From contig NZ_JADDXU010000030.1 of NCBI RefSeq assembly GCF_015163075.1, forward strand, positions 1-64,000: a DNA stretch of 64,000 nucleotides. Reading direction: 5' to 3'. Numbering within the stretch: the first letter of the stretch is position 1; the number at the start of each line of letters is the position of its first letter. The translations under genes were made by a program, and so were the position numbers. Source of the DNA: Streptomyces justiciae. Its GTDB lineage: Bacteria; Actinomycetota; Actinomycetes; Streptomycetales; Streptomycetaceae. Below are positions 41,446-48,964 of the stretch, piece by piece. The notes under the pieces are model-generated. The model was not told the DNA's origin and ran no database searches. It saw only the letters and a list, made by a program, of their open reading frames with translations.

Positions 41446-41600
41446 AGGGCAGAGATCAGACTTCTGCCCTGGTCAGCTGTGGGGAAAGGGGTACGACGAG
41501 ACAGACCACCTCGGCAGCGCTCCTGAGCGCCGGCCGGTGGCCGTCAGATCCGGGTCTCACCCGGAGATGTCGTCTTCACCCACCACGTCTGTGACTCCTC
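41446..41600 (-). promoter_or_regulatory. Candidate ribosome-mediated attenuator in the ABC-F leader
   Basis: On the minus strand GAGGAG (41595-41600) precedes GTG at 41586 by 8 bases, opening a 9-codon frame MVGEDDISG ending at TGA 41557-41559. A perfect CCGGGT/ACCCGG hairpin (41550-41564) spans its stop codon. A second 8-bp hairpin, AGGGCAGA/TCTGCCCT (41446-41453 and 41463-41470), lies close to the ABC-F ribosome binding site. Stalling on the leader peptide would remodel these hairpins. The rest of the 41424-41761 divergent gap holds a GTCACC box. Confidence 0.5.
41557..41586 (-). CDS. Possible leader peptide MVGEDDISG upstream of ABC-F
   Basis: Nine sense codons with GTG start and a correctly spaced GAGGAG. 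It lies 134 bases upstream of the ABC-F start. Short leader peptides of this kind control ABC-F resistance genes in other bacteria. No experimental support is visible; the call rests on ribosome binding site, length and the hairpin at its stop codon. Confidence 0.4.
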   Translation of the reverse strand: MVGEDDISG

Positions 41601-41686
41601 GATACACGGTCAACGTCGCTTCCAGCTTAGCAGCCCTCCATTCACACGTTTGCGGTTGACAGCTCCGACACCACCATGCCAGCATC

Positions 41687-41707
41687 GTCACCAGTTAAAC
41701 CGGTGAC
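41687..41707 (+). promoter_or_regulatory. GTCACC-N9-GGTGAC box upstream of the molybdopterin oxidoreductase
   Basis: Half-sites 41687-41692 and 41702-41707, spacer AGTTAAACC; a perfect inverted GTCACC/GGTGAC pair 55 bases before the start codon of the oxidoreductase gene. Confidence 0.75.
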
Positions 41708-41761
41708 GAACGAATGACGGGCGAGCCGGACAGCTCACACGTGTCCGAAGGAGCGCACACC

Positions 41762-42478
41762 ATGGCGGAAAAGCCGAAGCCGAGGACCGGGGGCGCCCCC
41801 GTCGGACGGCGGGCGATGCTGGGCATGCTCGGCGCGGGCGCGGCCGGTCTCGCCGCCGCGCCCTACCTCCAGCGGGGCTGGGAGGGATTCCTCGCCAAGG
41901 CCTCCGAGGTCGACGCCACCGGCCTGACCGGTCTGCTGCCCAACCCCGGCGGCTTCCGGTACTACAGCGTCGTCGGCTCGGTGCCCCACAAGGACGCCAC
42001 CAACTACGAACTCCGGATCGACGGACTGGTGAACCGGCCGAAGACCTACACCCTCGACGAACTGCGCGCGATGCCGCAGACCCGGGTCGTCCACGACGTG
42101 CTGTGCACCGACGGCTGGCGCGTGGACGACACGCCCTTCGAGGGCGTGAAGCTCGCCGACATCCTGGATGCCGCGGGTGTCCGCTCGCCGAGCGCGGCCG
42201 TCCGGTTCACCTGCTTCGACGGCGCGTACACCGAGAGCCTCACCCTCGAACAGGCCCGCCGCTCGGACGTGTTGGTGGCGCTGAACATGCAGGACAAGCC
42301 CATCACCCACGCGCACGGTGGCCCGGTCCGCCTCTATGTGGCGCCCATGTACTTCTACAAGTCGGCCAAGTGGCTGTCCGGCATCTCGGTCACCGACAAG
42401 GTCGTCCCCGGCTACTGGGAGGAGCGTGGATATGCGGTCGACGGCTGGCTCGACGGCGCCGACCGGGACGCGGCCTGA
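41762..42478 (+). CDS. Tat-exported molybdopterin-dependent oxidoreductase (sulfite oxidase/MsrP fold)
   Basis: 238 residues. ATG 41762 follows GAAGGAG. The twin-arginine region RRAMLGMLGAGAAGLAAAP marks Tat export of a folded Moco protein. The sulfite-oxidase Mo domain includes YELRIDGLVNRPKTYTLDEL, the Mo-ligand Cys115 (VLCTDGWRVDDTPFEGVKL) and HAHGGPVRLYVAPMYFYKSAKWL. It resembles MsrP/YedY-like catalytic subunits that use a membrane heme partner. The cytochrome b gene overlaps its 3' end by 47 bases, supplying that partner. Substrate might be protein methionine sulfoxide or another S- or N-oxide. Regulation by the GTCACC box ties it to the stress set. Confidence 0.88.
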   Translation: MAEKPKPRTGGAPVGRRAMLGMLGAGAAGLAAAPYLQRGWEGFLAKASEVDATGLTGLLPNPGGFRYYSVVGSVPHKDATNYELRIDGLVNRPKTYTLDELRAMPQTRVVHDVLCTDGWRVDDTPFEGVKLADILDAAGVRSPSAAVRFTCFDGAYTESLTLEQARRSDVLVALNMQDKPITHAHGGPVRLYVAPMYFYKSAKWLSGISVTDKVVPGYWEERGYAVDGWLDGADRDAA

Positions 42479-43097
42479 ACCCGAGGGCCGCATCCGCCGC
42501 TTCACCACCGCCGAGCGCCTGGTCCACCGCGCCACCGGCTATCTGATGCTGCTGTGCCTGGTCACCGCCGCCTGTCTCTACATCGGGCCGCTGGCCCTGC
42601 TCGTCGGCCGCCGGCATCTGATGGTCACGGTCCACGAGTGGTCCGGCATCCTGCTGCCCCTGCCCTTCCTGCTCGGGCTCCTGTCTCCCGCTTTCCGCGC
42701 CGACCTGCGCCGGCTGAACCGCTTCGCGGTGTACGACCGCCAGTGGCTGCGGGCCGTGCGCAGACGCCGCAAGTCACCCGAGGCCCGCCCGGCCGGCAAG
42801 TTCAACGCCGGCCAGAAGCTCTACGCGGGCTGGATCGCCGGAGCGGTGCTGGTGATGATGTTCACCGGCCTGCTGATGTGGTTCATGGGCCTGCTGCCCT
42901 TCATCTCCCGCACCAGCGCGATCTTCGTCCACGACATCCTGGCCTGGGCCATCACCTTCGTCCTGATCGGACACATGCGCAGGGCCCTCGAGGACCCCGA
43001 GGCGCGGCTGGGTATGCGTACGGGATACGTAAGTCGGTCGTGGGCGGATCGGCAGCACTCGCGGTGGTTGCGGGAAGAGCGAGAGACCGTCGAATGA
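42432..43097 (+). CDS. Membrane cytochrome b (b561/formate dehydrogenase gamma-like)
   Basis: 221 residues, ATG 42432 after GGAGGAG. Four membrane segments: ATGYLMLLCLVTAACLYIG, LMVTVHEWSGILLPLPFLLGLL, a third starting YAGWIAGAVLVMMFTGLL, and IFVHDILAWAITFVLIGHM. Histidines in VHEWSG, VHDILAW and GHMRR, plus one near LVHRATGY, are suitable for two b hemes. It should pass electrons from the quinone pool or membrane reductases to the Tat-exported molybdopterin enzyme encoded just upstream. The 47-base overlap supports co-translation. It is a four-helix b561-type anchor rather than the six-helix MsrQ/YedZ. Confidence 0.85.
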   Translation: MRSTAGSTAPTGTRPEPEGRIRRFTTAERLVHRATGYLMLLCLVTAACLYIGPLALLVGRRHLMVTVHEWSGILLPLPFLLGLLSPAFRADLRRLNRFAVYDRQWLRAVRRRRKSPEARPAGKFNAGQKLYAGWIAGAVLVMMFTGLLMWFMGLLPFISRTSAIFVHDILAWAITFVLIGHMRRALEDPEARLGMRTGYVSRSWADRQHSRWLREERETVE

Positions 43098-43180
43098 CTG
43101 TGGTCCGGCTGTGCGTCGCTCAGTCAGAGTGCACATGTGTCGCCGATTCGGCGCACACCTACTTCTTGGATGGATGACCC

Positions 43181-44767
43181 ATGAGACGACTCCTGACTGT
43201 CCTCGCGGCCGGTGTGCCGCTCGCCGCGGCGGTGTATCTGCCCTCAGCCTCCGCCTCCGCCGAGCCCCGGACGACCTCCACGTCCTCCAACTGTGCGGCG
43301 CCCTCGGTGAAGGCTCCCACCGGCACCAAGATCGAGTCCGTGACCGCGGTCAGCCAGCCCGGCGGCACCGTCCAGGGCACCGGCATCCTCCAGGGCACGG
43401 TGACCGATGTCCCGGCCTACTGCGAGGTCACCGTCACGCTCACCCACCCGGGCGCCGACGACCACGCCAAGGTACGGACCTGGCTGCCCGTCAGCGGCTG
43501 GAACGGCCGCTTCCAGGGACTCGGCGGCGCCGCCTACCTGGCCGGCGACAACAACCCGGGCCTGGCCACCGCCGTCAAGAACGGCTACGCCGCCGTCACC
43601 ACCGACGCCGGCGTCGGCGACGCCCTCGACACCAGCTGGGCGCTGAACAGCCAGGGCCAGGTCAACACCGCGCTGCTGAAGAACTTCGCCTCCCGCTCCC
43701 AGCACGAGGCGGCGGTCGTCGGCAAGGAGGTCGTCGACGGCATCTACGGCAAGGCTCCCTCGTACTCCTACTTCAACGGCTGCTCCACCGGCGGCCGCCA
43801 GGGCTACATGGAGGCCCAGCGCTACCCCGACGACTACGACGGCATCCTCGCCAACGCGCCCGCCGTGAACTGGGACGAGTTCGAGGTCGCCACCCTGTGG
43901 CCCCAGGTGGTCATGAACAACGAGAAGACCCATCCGTCCTCGTGTGAGTTCAACGCCTTCACCGCCGCCGCCCTCAAGGCCTGCGACAAGCTCGACGGCG
44001 TCAAGGACGGCCTGGTCAACGACCCGTCCCGGTGCGACTTCGACCCGCGCCGGCTGATCGGCACCAAGGTCGTCTGCGAGGGCAAGGAGCTGACCATCAC
44101 GGCGGCCGACGCGGCCGTCGTACGCAAGATCTGGGACGGCCCGCGCACCCCCTCGGGCAAGAAGCTCTGGTACGGCACCCCGATCGGCGCCGACATCAAC
44201 GCGCTGGCCGGCCCCGCCCCGTTCCCGGTGCCCGCCGCCTGGACCAAGCTGTGGGTCGCCAAGGACCCCTCCCTCGACCTCTCGACGATCACCTACAGCC
44301 GGTTCACGGAGCTGTTCAGGCAGTCGCAGGCCGAGTACGACAAGGTCATCGGCACCGACGACCCGGACCTGTCCGCCTTCCGCAAGTCCGGCGGCAAGCT
44401 GCTGACCTGGCAGGGCGACGCCGACCAGTACATCCCCGCGCAGGGCACCGTGCAGTACCGCGAGCGGGTCGAGCGGGAGCTCGGCAGTGCCAAGAAGGTC
44501 GACGACTTCTACCGTCTCTTCCTCGCCCCGGGCACGGTCCACTGCGGTCTCAACAAGGGTGACGGCACGACCGACGACCTCGGTGCGCTGACCGCCTGGG
44601 TCGAGCACGGCAAGGCGCCCAAGACGCTGCCCGCGACCCTGATCAACGCCGACGGTCAGAGCGTCGCCCGCAACCTGTGCAGCTACCCGCGGGTGTCCCA
44701 CTACCGGGGCTACGGCGACATCGCCGACGCCTCCAGCTTCAAGTGCGTCCTCCCGTCCCGGCACTGA
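43181..44767 (+). CDS. Secreted tannase/feruloyl esterase family protein
   Basis: 528 residues. The Sec signal peptide (about 1-27, ending ASASA) is followed by CEVTVTLTHPG and the catalytic serine Ser202 in NGCSTGGRQGY, typical of the tannase family. The Asp and His lie in TWQGDADQYIP and APGTVHCGLNKG. Cysteines flanking the active site (CSTGG and VHCGL) match the CS-D-HC signature of tannases. It would hydrolyse gallate or ferulate esters outside the cell. The gene stands alone, with ACATGTGTCGC (43133-43143) in its promoter region. Confidence 0.9.
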   Translation: MRRLLTVLAAGVPLAAAVYLPSASASAEPRTTSTSSNCAAPSVKAPTGTKIESVTAVSQPGGTVQGTGILQGTVTDVPAYCEVTVTLTHPGADDHAKVRTWLPVSGWNGRFQGLGGAAYLAGDNNPGLATAVKNGYAAVTTDAGVGDALDTSWALNSQGQVNTALLKNFASRSQHEAAVVGKEVVDGIYGKAPSYSYFNGCSTGGRQGYMEAQRYPDDYDGILANAPAVNWDEFEVATLWPQVVMNNEKTHPSSCEFNAFTAAALKACDKLDGVKDGLVNDPSRCDFDPRRLIGTKVVCEGKELTITAADAAVVRKIWDGPRTPSGKKLWYGTPIGADINALAGPAPFPVPAAWTKLWVAKDPSLDLSTITYSRFTELFRQSQAEYDKVIGTDDPDLSAFRKSGGKLLTWQGDADQYIPAQGTVQYRERVERELGSAKKVDDFYRLFLAPGTVHCGLNKGDGTTDDLGALTAWVEHGKAPKTLPATLINADGQSVARNLCSYPRVSHYRGYGDIADASSFKCVLPSRH

Positions 44768-44811
44768 CCGGGCCGACCCCGAACCCCTGACCCGAGAGAG
44801 GCCGAACCACC

Positions 44812-45393
44812 ATGAGCACCCAGACATCGACGCCGACGGTCACAGGCGAACGCGACTCCCTGCTGCGGCTGTACCTCGGCCGCGGTGTCCTGGCCGTGGC
44901 CTGGGCGCTGGCCTTCGCCAAGGCTCACGAGGACCTCGACGCCGTGGCGATCACCCTGCTCGTCGTCTACCCGCTGATCGACGCGGTGTCCTCGCTGATC
45001 GACTACCGGGCCACCCCGAACGGCTCCGAGCGCCGGGTCACCGCGTTCAACGGCGTGCTCAGCACGCTGGCCGCCCTCGCGATCGGCATCGCAGGCGCCG
45101 GTGACGAGGCGTCCGTGCTCCATGTGTTCGGCGCCTGGGCCATCGTCTCCGGTGCCGCCCAGGTGATCGTCGGAATCCGGCGGCGTGGCCCCGAACTGGG
45201 CAAGCAGTGGCCGACGCTGATCTCGGGCGGGCTGTCCTTCCTCGTCGGCATCACCTACAACATCCAGGCCGCAGGCGACAATCCGTCGCTCGACGTCCTG
45301 GCGGTGTACGCCACGGGCGGCGGCGTGTGGTTCATCCTCCAGGCCCTGCTGCTGGGCTGGAAGTCCCGCCAGCTGCGCACCCAGACCGTGTGA
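44812..45393 (+). CDS. DUF308/HdeD-like integral membrane protein
   Basis: 193 residues; ATG 44812 after GAGAGG. About six membrane helices are visible (GRGVLAVAWALAFA, VAITLLVVYPLIDAVSSLI, AFNGVLSTLAALAIGIAG, VFGAWAIVSGAAQVIVGI, LISGGLSFLVGITY, VYATGGGVWFILQALLLGW), arranged as repeated two-helix units as in HdeD/DUF308 proteins. Function unknown beyond acid- and stress-related membrane roles of relatives. It starts 44 bases after the tannase gene and may be read with it; a strong terminator follows. Confidence 0.8.
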   Translation: MSTQTSTPTVTGERDSLLRLYLGRGVLAVAWALAFAKAHEDLDAVAITLLVVYPLIDAVSSLIDYRATPNGSERRVTAFNGVLSTLAALAIGIAGAGDEASVLHVFGAWAIVSGAAQVIVGIRRRGPELGKQWPTLISGGLSFLVGITYNIQAAGDNPSLDVLAVYATGGGVWFILQALLLGWKSRQLRTQTV

Positions 45394-45413
45394 CCCGCTC
45401 ACACACCACCTCT

Positions 45414-45443
45414 CGACCCGCGGTCCGGACGGACCGCGGGTCG
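45414..45443 (+). terminator. 13-bp hairpin after the DUF308 gene
   Basis: CGACCCGCGGTCC (45414-45426) and GGACCGCGGGTCG (45431-45443) pair perfectly around a 4-base loop, 21 bases after the stop codon. Confidence 0.75.
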
Positions 45444-45487
45444 AAGCGTTGCCCGACCACGACTCACCCGACAGGAATCCTCGAACC

Positions 45488-45925
45488 ATGAGCGCAGCCG
45501 CGGCCATTACGGCCATCACCCACCTCATCGCCGAATACGCCGAGCTGGTCGACACCGGAGACTTCGCGGGCGTCGGTGAGCTGTTCGCCGACGCCGTGTT
45601 CATCGGCACCGGCGCGCCCGTCTCCGGCCGTCATGGCGGGGTGGAGCAGATGCTCAGGGACAGCGTGATCCTCTACGAGGACGGGACGCCGCGCACCCAG
45701 CACGTCACGACCAACATCATCGTCGACGTCGACGAGGAGGCGGGAACCGCCGCCGCGCGTTCGTACGTCTCGGTGCTCCAGGCCCTGCCAGACTTCCCGC
45801 TTCAGCCGGTGGCCGCAGGGCGCTACAGCGACCGCTTCGAGCGCCGGGACGGGCGCTGGCGATTCACCGAGCGCCGGGTCCGGATCCATCTGGTGGGCGA
45901 TGTCAGCCGCCACCTGCGCGCTTAG
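45488..45925 (+). CDS. NTF2/SnoaL-like small protein
   Basis: 145 residues; ATG 45488. A cone-shaped NTF2 fold is suggested by ITHLIAEYAELVDTGDFAGVGELFADAVFIG (helix pair), QHVTTNIIVDVDEEAGTAAARSYVSVLQ and AGRYSDRFERRDGRWRFTERRVRI (the strand block). Close relatives include gamma-hexachlorocyclohexane dehydrochlorinase-like and ring-hydroxylating beta-subunit-like proteins, mostly with unknown substrates. It ends in a 4-base convergent overlap with the P450 gene. Confidence 0.8.
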   Translation: MSAAAAITAITHLIAEYAELVDTGDFAGVGELFADAVFIGTGAPVSGRHGGVEQMLRDSVILYEDGTPRTQHVTTNIIVDVDEEAGTAAARSYVSVLQALPDFPLQPVAAGRYSDRFERRDGRWRFTERRVRIHLVGDVSRHLRA

Positions 45926-47154
45926 CCGACGCGATACCGCACCGGCAGGGCCAGCACCCCGCGGATGATGCCCGAGCCGATCCACTCCAACTTCTCGGCC
46001 GGTACCGCGAGTTCGAGTTCCGGGACGCGGGCCAGCAGGACCCGGAGCGCGATGGTCGCCTCCAGGCGGGCCAGCGGGGCGCCCAGGCAGTAGTGGATGC
46101 CGTGGCCGAAGGCCAGGTGCCGGGCGGCCGGGCGGGTCACGTCCAGTACGGCGGGGTCGGCGTCCTCGGCCTGCGGGGCGTCGCGTCCGGCGGCGCCAAG
46201 GGCGACGACGACCATGCTGCCCCGGGGGATCGGTACTCCGGCGAGTTCGAGATCCTCGGCCGCGTAGCGGCTGGTGGAGCGTTCGACGGAGGGGTCGTAG
46301 CGCAGGAACTCCTCCACCGCGCCGGGCATCAGCTCGGGGCGGTCACGCAACTGCCGTAGCTGGTCCGGGTGTTGAAGCAGGGCCAGGACGGCATTGCCGA
46401 GCAGGTTCACGGTGCTCTCGTGACCGGCGACGACCAACATCAGCGCGGTGCCGACGAGTTCCTCCTCGGAGAGGCGGCCGTCCTCCTCGTCCCGTACGGC
46501 GACCAGGGCGGACAGCAGGTCGTCCGCGGGGCGGCGGCGTTTGTCCGCGAGGAGGCCGGCCAGCAGGCCGTGCAGGCCGGTCAGGGCCGCGCGGTGTTCG
46601 GGAGAGGCCACGCGGAGGGCCTGGCTCGACCAGCGGCGGAAGTCCAGGCGGTGCTCGTCGGGGATGCCGAGGAGGTCGGCGATGACCGTGGCGGGCAGCG
46701 GGGCGTTGAACGCCTCCACGAGGTCCGTCTCGCCGGTCGCCGGCAGCGCGTCGATCAGGCCATGGGCGATCTGCTCGATGCGCGGCGCCAGTTCGGCCGT
46801 ACGGCGTGGAGTGAAGGCCGCCGAGGCCAGCCGTCGCAGCCGGGTGTGCTCGGGCGGGTCGGCCTCCATCATCTGCGCGCCGAGCCCTACGGAGGGTTTG
46901 TTGAGTACGTAACCGGCGGCGGCCAGGGCCTCGGCGGCGGGGGTGGCGTCCTTGAGGAGCGCGGGGTGGGTGAGTGCCTCGCGGGCCAGGTCGTAGCCGA
47001 CGACCACCCAGCCCTTGAGGCCGAGGTGGAACTCGGCCGGGTGGATGGGGCCGAGCTCGCGCAGGCGGGCGTAGCGGGCGGGGGCGTCCGCCTTGAAGGC
47101 GGGGTCGATGACGACCCTCGCGGCCTGGTGGGGGCACTGCTCGTCAAGGCTCAT
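45922..47154 (-). CDS. Cytochrome P450
   Basis: 410 residues, class I bacterial P450. I-helix oxygen-binding motif AGHESTVNL, K-helix ExxR (AVEEFLRYDPSVERS with EEFLR), and heme-binding FGHGIHYCLGAPLARLE with Cys356 as the iron ligand. No signal or membrane anchor. Resembles the CYP105/107-like monooxygenases of Streptomyces; substrate unknown. No ferredoxin or ferredoxin reductase gene is adjacent, so electrons must come from elsewhere. ATG follows GGGAGAG. Confidence 0.92.
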   Translation of the reverse strand: MSLDEQCPHQAARVVIDPAFKADAPARYARLRELGPIHPAEFHLGLKGWVVVGYDLAREALTHPALLKDATPAAEALAAAGYVLNKPSVGLGAQMMEADPPEHTRLRRLASAAFTPRRTAELAPRIEQIAHGLIDALPATGETDLVEAFNAPLPATVIADLLGIPDEHRLDFRRWSSQALRVASPEHRAALTGLHGLLAGLLADKRRRPADDLLSALVAVRDEEDGRLSEEELVGTALMLVVAGHESTVNLLGNAVLALLQHPDQLRQLRDRPELMPGAVEEFLRYDPSVERSTSRYAAEDLELAGVPIPRGSMVVVALGAAGRDAPQAEDADPAVLDVTRPAARHLAFGHGIHYCLGAPLARLEATIALRVLLARVPELELAVPAEKLEWIGSGIIRGVLALPVRYRVG

Positions 47155-47250
47155 GCGGTGTCTCTCCCGTTGCGGCGGTCGGTCGTCACCAGGAGAACGA
47201 TCGGGGTTCCGGGCGGGTTCGACCAGTGCGCCCGCGTGCGGACATGCCGA

Positions 47251-47278
47251 AGGGGCACGCGCCGCCGCGCGTGCCCCT
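47251..47278 (-). terminator. 12-bp hairpin after the Bax inhibitor-1 gene
   Basis: AGGGGCACGCGC (47251-47262) pairs with 47267-47278 around a 4-base loop, 15 bases after the stop of the minus-strand Bax inhibitor-1 gene. Confidence 0.75.
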
Positions 47279-47292
47279 GTCCCGAAGGAGAC

Positions 47293-48144
47293 TCAGTTGT
47301 CGCTGTTGAAGAGGGACAGCACCCGCAGCACCTCCAGGTAGATCCACACCAGGGTGGTGGTGAGACCGAAGGCGGCCAGCCACGCCTCCTCGCGCGGGGC
47401 GCCGTAGGCGACGGCGTCCTCGACCTGCTTGAAGTCCAGGGCCAGGAAGGCCGCGCCGAGCACGATGCCGACGAGACCGAAGACGATGCCGAGGCCGCCG
47501 CTGTGGAAGCCGAGGCCGTCACCCGCGCCGAACGCGGAGAAGAGGAGGTCGGCGAAGAGCAGCAGGACGAAGCCGGTCGCGGCGGCGCCGACGAAGCCGG
47601 CGAACCGCTGGGTCACGCGTATCCAGCGCATCCGGTAGGCGATGAGCACGCCGGCGGACACCGCGAAGGTGCCGAGCACCGCCTGCACGACGACGCCGGG
47701 CGCGATGTAGGTGGAGACGGTGCTGGAGAGCACGCCGAGGAAGACGCCCTCGAAGGCCGCGTATCCGAGGATCAGTGCCGGGGTCGGTGTGCGCTTGAAG
47801 GACTGGATCATCGCCAGCACGAACGCGATGAAGGCGGCGCCGACGGCGAGGCCGTAGGAGTGGCCGACGTTCGCCTCGTCGACGGGGAGCAGGAGCCAGG
47901 ACAGTACGGCCGTAAGAACCACGGTGCCGAGCGTCGTCGCGGTGCGGACGACGACGTCGTCCATCGTGACGGCGTTGCTGACGGTCCGCAGCGATGTGTC
48001 CGCGCCCGGGGCGTAGGGGTTGGTCGTGTCGTCCGCCGGTCCGCCGCCGACCGTCGCGCCCACCGGTCGGCCCGTGCGCGCTGCTGTGCGGCCGGTGTCA
48101 CCGGCGCTGTCCCAGCGGGACAGGAAAGGGTTGCTGGTCCTCAT
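47293..48144 (-). CDS. Bax inhibitor-1/YccA family membrane protein
   Basis: 283 residues; ATG 48144 follows GAGGAGG. A cytosolic N-terminal segment (~75 residues) is followed by seven hydrophobic segments with the family's conserved pieces: LSWLLLPVDEANVGHSYG, LILGYAAFEGVFLGVLSS, IYLEVLRVLSLFNSDN at the C terminus with the conserved Asp-containing end. The family comprises pH-sensitive calcium leak channels and stress protectors. The N-terminal extension matches actinobacterial members. A GTCACC-N9-GGTGAC box lies 71 bases upstream, so expression is probably stress-controlled with ohr. Confidence 0.9.
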   Translation of the reverse strand: MRTSNPFLSRWDSAGDTGRTAARTGRPVGATVGGGPADDTTNPYAPGADTSLRTVSNAVTMDDVVVRTATTLGTVVLTAVLSWLLLPVDEANVGHSYGLAVGAAFIAFVLAMIQSFKRTPTPALILGYAAFEGVFLGVLSSTVSTYIAPGVVVQAVLGTFAVSAGVLIAYRMRWIRVTQRFAGFVGAAATGFVLLLFADLLFSAFGAGDGLGFHSGGLGIVFGLVGIVLGAAFLALDFKQVEDAVAYGAPREEAWLAAFGLTTTLVWIYLEVLRVLSLFNSDN

Positions 48145-48215
48145 TTCGGTCCTCCTCGTCCGCCGCACACGTGCGGCCTGCGGCACAGGTGTGTCGTCAG
48201 ACGGAAACTCTGTTC

Positions 48216-48236
48216 GTCACCACTCTGGCAGGTGAC
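48216..48236 (-). promoter_or_regulatory. GTCACC-N9-GGTGAC box upstream of Bax inhibitor-1
   Basis: Half-sites 48216-48221 and 48231-48236, spacer ACTCTGGCA on the plus strand; perfect hexamers, 71 bases before the minus-strand start codon. Confidence 0.75.
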
Positions 48237-48277
48237 GCAACGGGGGGCAAGTCATCCCCGTGTGGGCCGGGCCACGG

Positions 48278-48745
48278 TCACTCGGAGACCGTTCCGGGGT
48301 CATCGAGCAGCCCCCGGAGGAAGCCGTCCCAGTCCAGCCCGGCCATCTCCGCCTCGGCGGAGGTGACGCGGTACGTCGCGTCGAGCCAGTCCGCCAGCGG
48401 CGGGATGGGCACCTCGAACAGGGTGTCCACCTCCGCCGATTCCAGCAGCAGCCAGGCCGAGGCGCGCTCTCCGGGCGCCATCGGCCACATCCGTACATCG
48501 CCGTTGCCGCTCATCGCCGTCAGGCCGCGGTGCAGCAGCTCCCGGCCGATGCGCCAGACGAGCGCCGGCCCTCGTTCCGCCATGAACTCGACTGTGATCA
48601 CCGCCGGCATGTCCGGGTCGAACCGGAATTTCGCGGTGATCGGCTGCCGGGTGAACTCGTCGACCATCTGGTCGACATCCAGGTACAGCGAGGGCACGAG
48701 CTCGGGCGCCGAACGCGCCCGCAGGGGTGACTGATCACGGTGCAT
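48278..48745 (-). CDS. SsgA-like sporulation/cell-division regulator (SALP)
   Basis: 155 residues with the SALP pattern: YLDVDQMVDEFTRQPITAKFRFDPDMPAVITVEFMAERGPALVWRIGRELLHRGL, GNGDVRMWPMAPGERASAWLLLESAEVDTLFEVPIPPLADWLDATYRV. SALPs control septum placement and peptidoglycan maturation during sporulation and are restricted to morphologically complex actinomycetes, which supports a Streptomyces origin. The C-terminal extension (about 125-155) is acidic. It stands alone; the exact SALP subtype is not clear. Confidence 0.88.
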   Translation of the reverse strand: MHRDQSPLRARSAPELVPSLYLDVDQMVDEFTRQPITAKFRFDPDMPAVITVEFMAERGPALVWRIGRELLHRGLTAMSGNGDVRMWPMAPGERASAWLLLESAEVDTLFEVPIPPLADWLDATYRVTSAEAEMAGLDWDGFLRGLLDDPGTVSE

Positions 48746-48964
48746 GACAGGAGTTCCCCCTCCGTGGAACGAAGTCTGTGTGCACCACTCTTCGCCGGGC
48801 GCAGCCGTCGCACATCGGTCAGTTGACGGTCAACGGCCGACTCGGCACAGGGTCAGGTGTCCCGCCCACCCCGGGGCGGTTTGACGTAAGTCACCGAAGA
48901 CCTCCGCCCGCGGTCGCGGGGGCGTGACGACCACGGGCGGAGGGGTGTGCGGGAAGCGGTGCCG

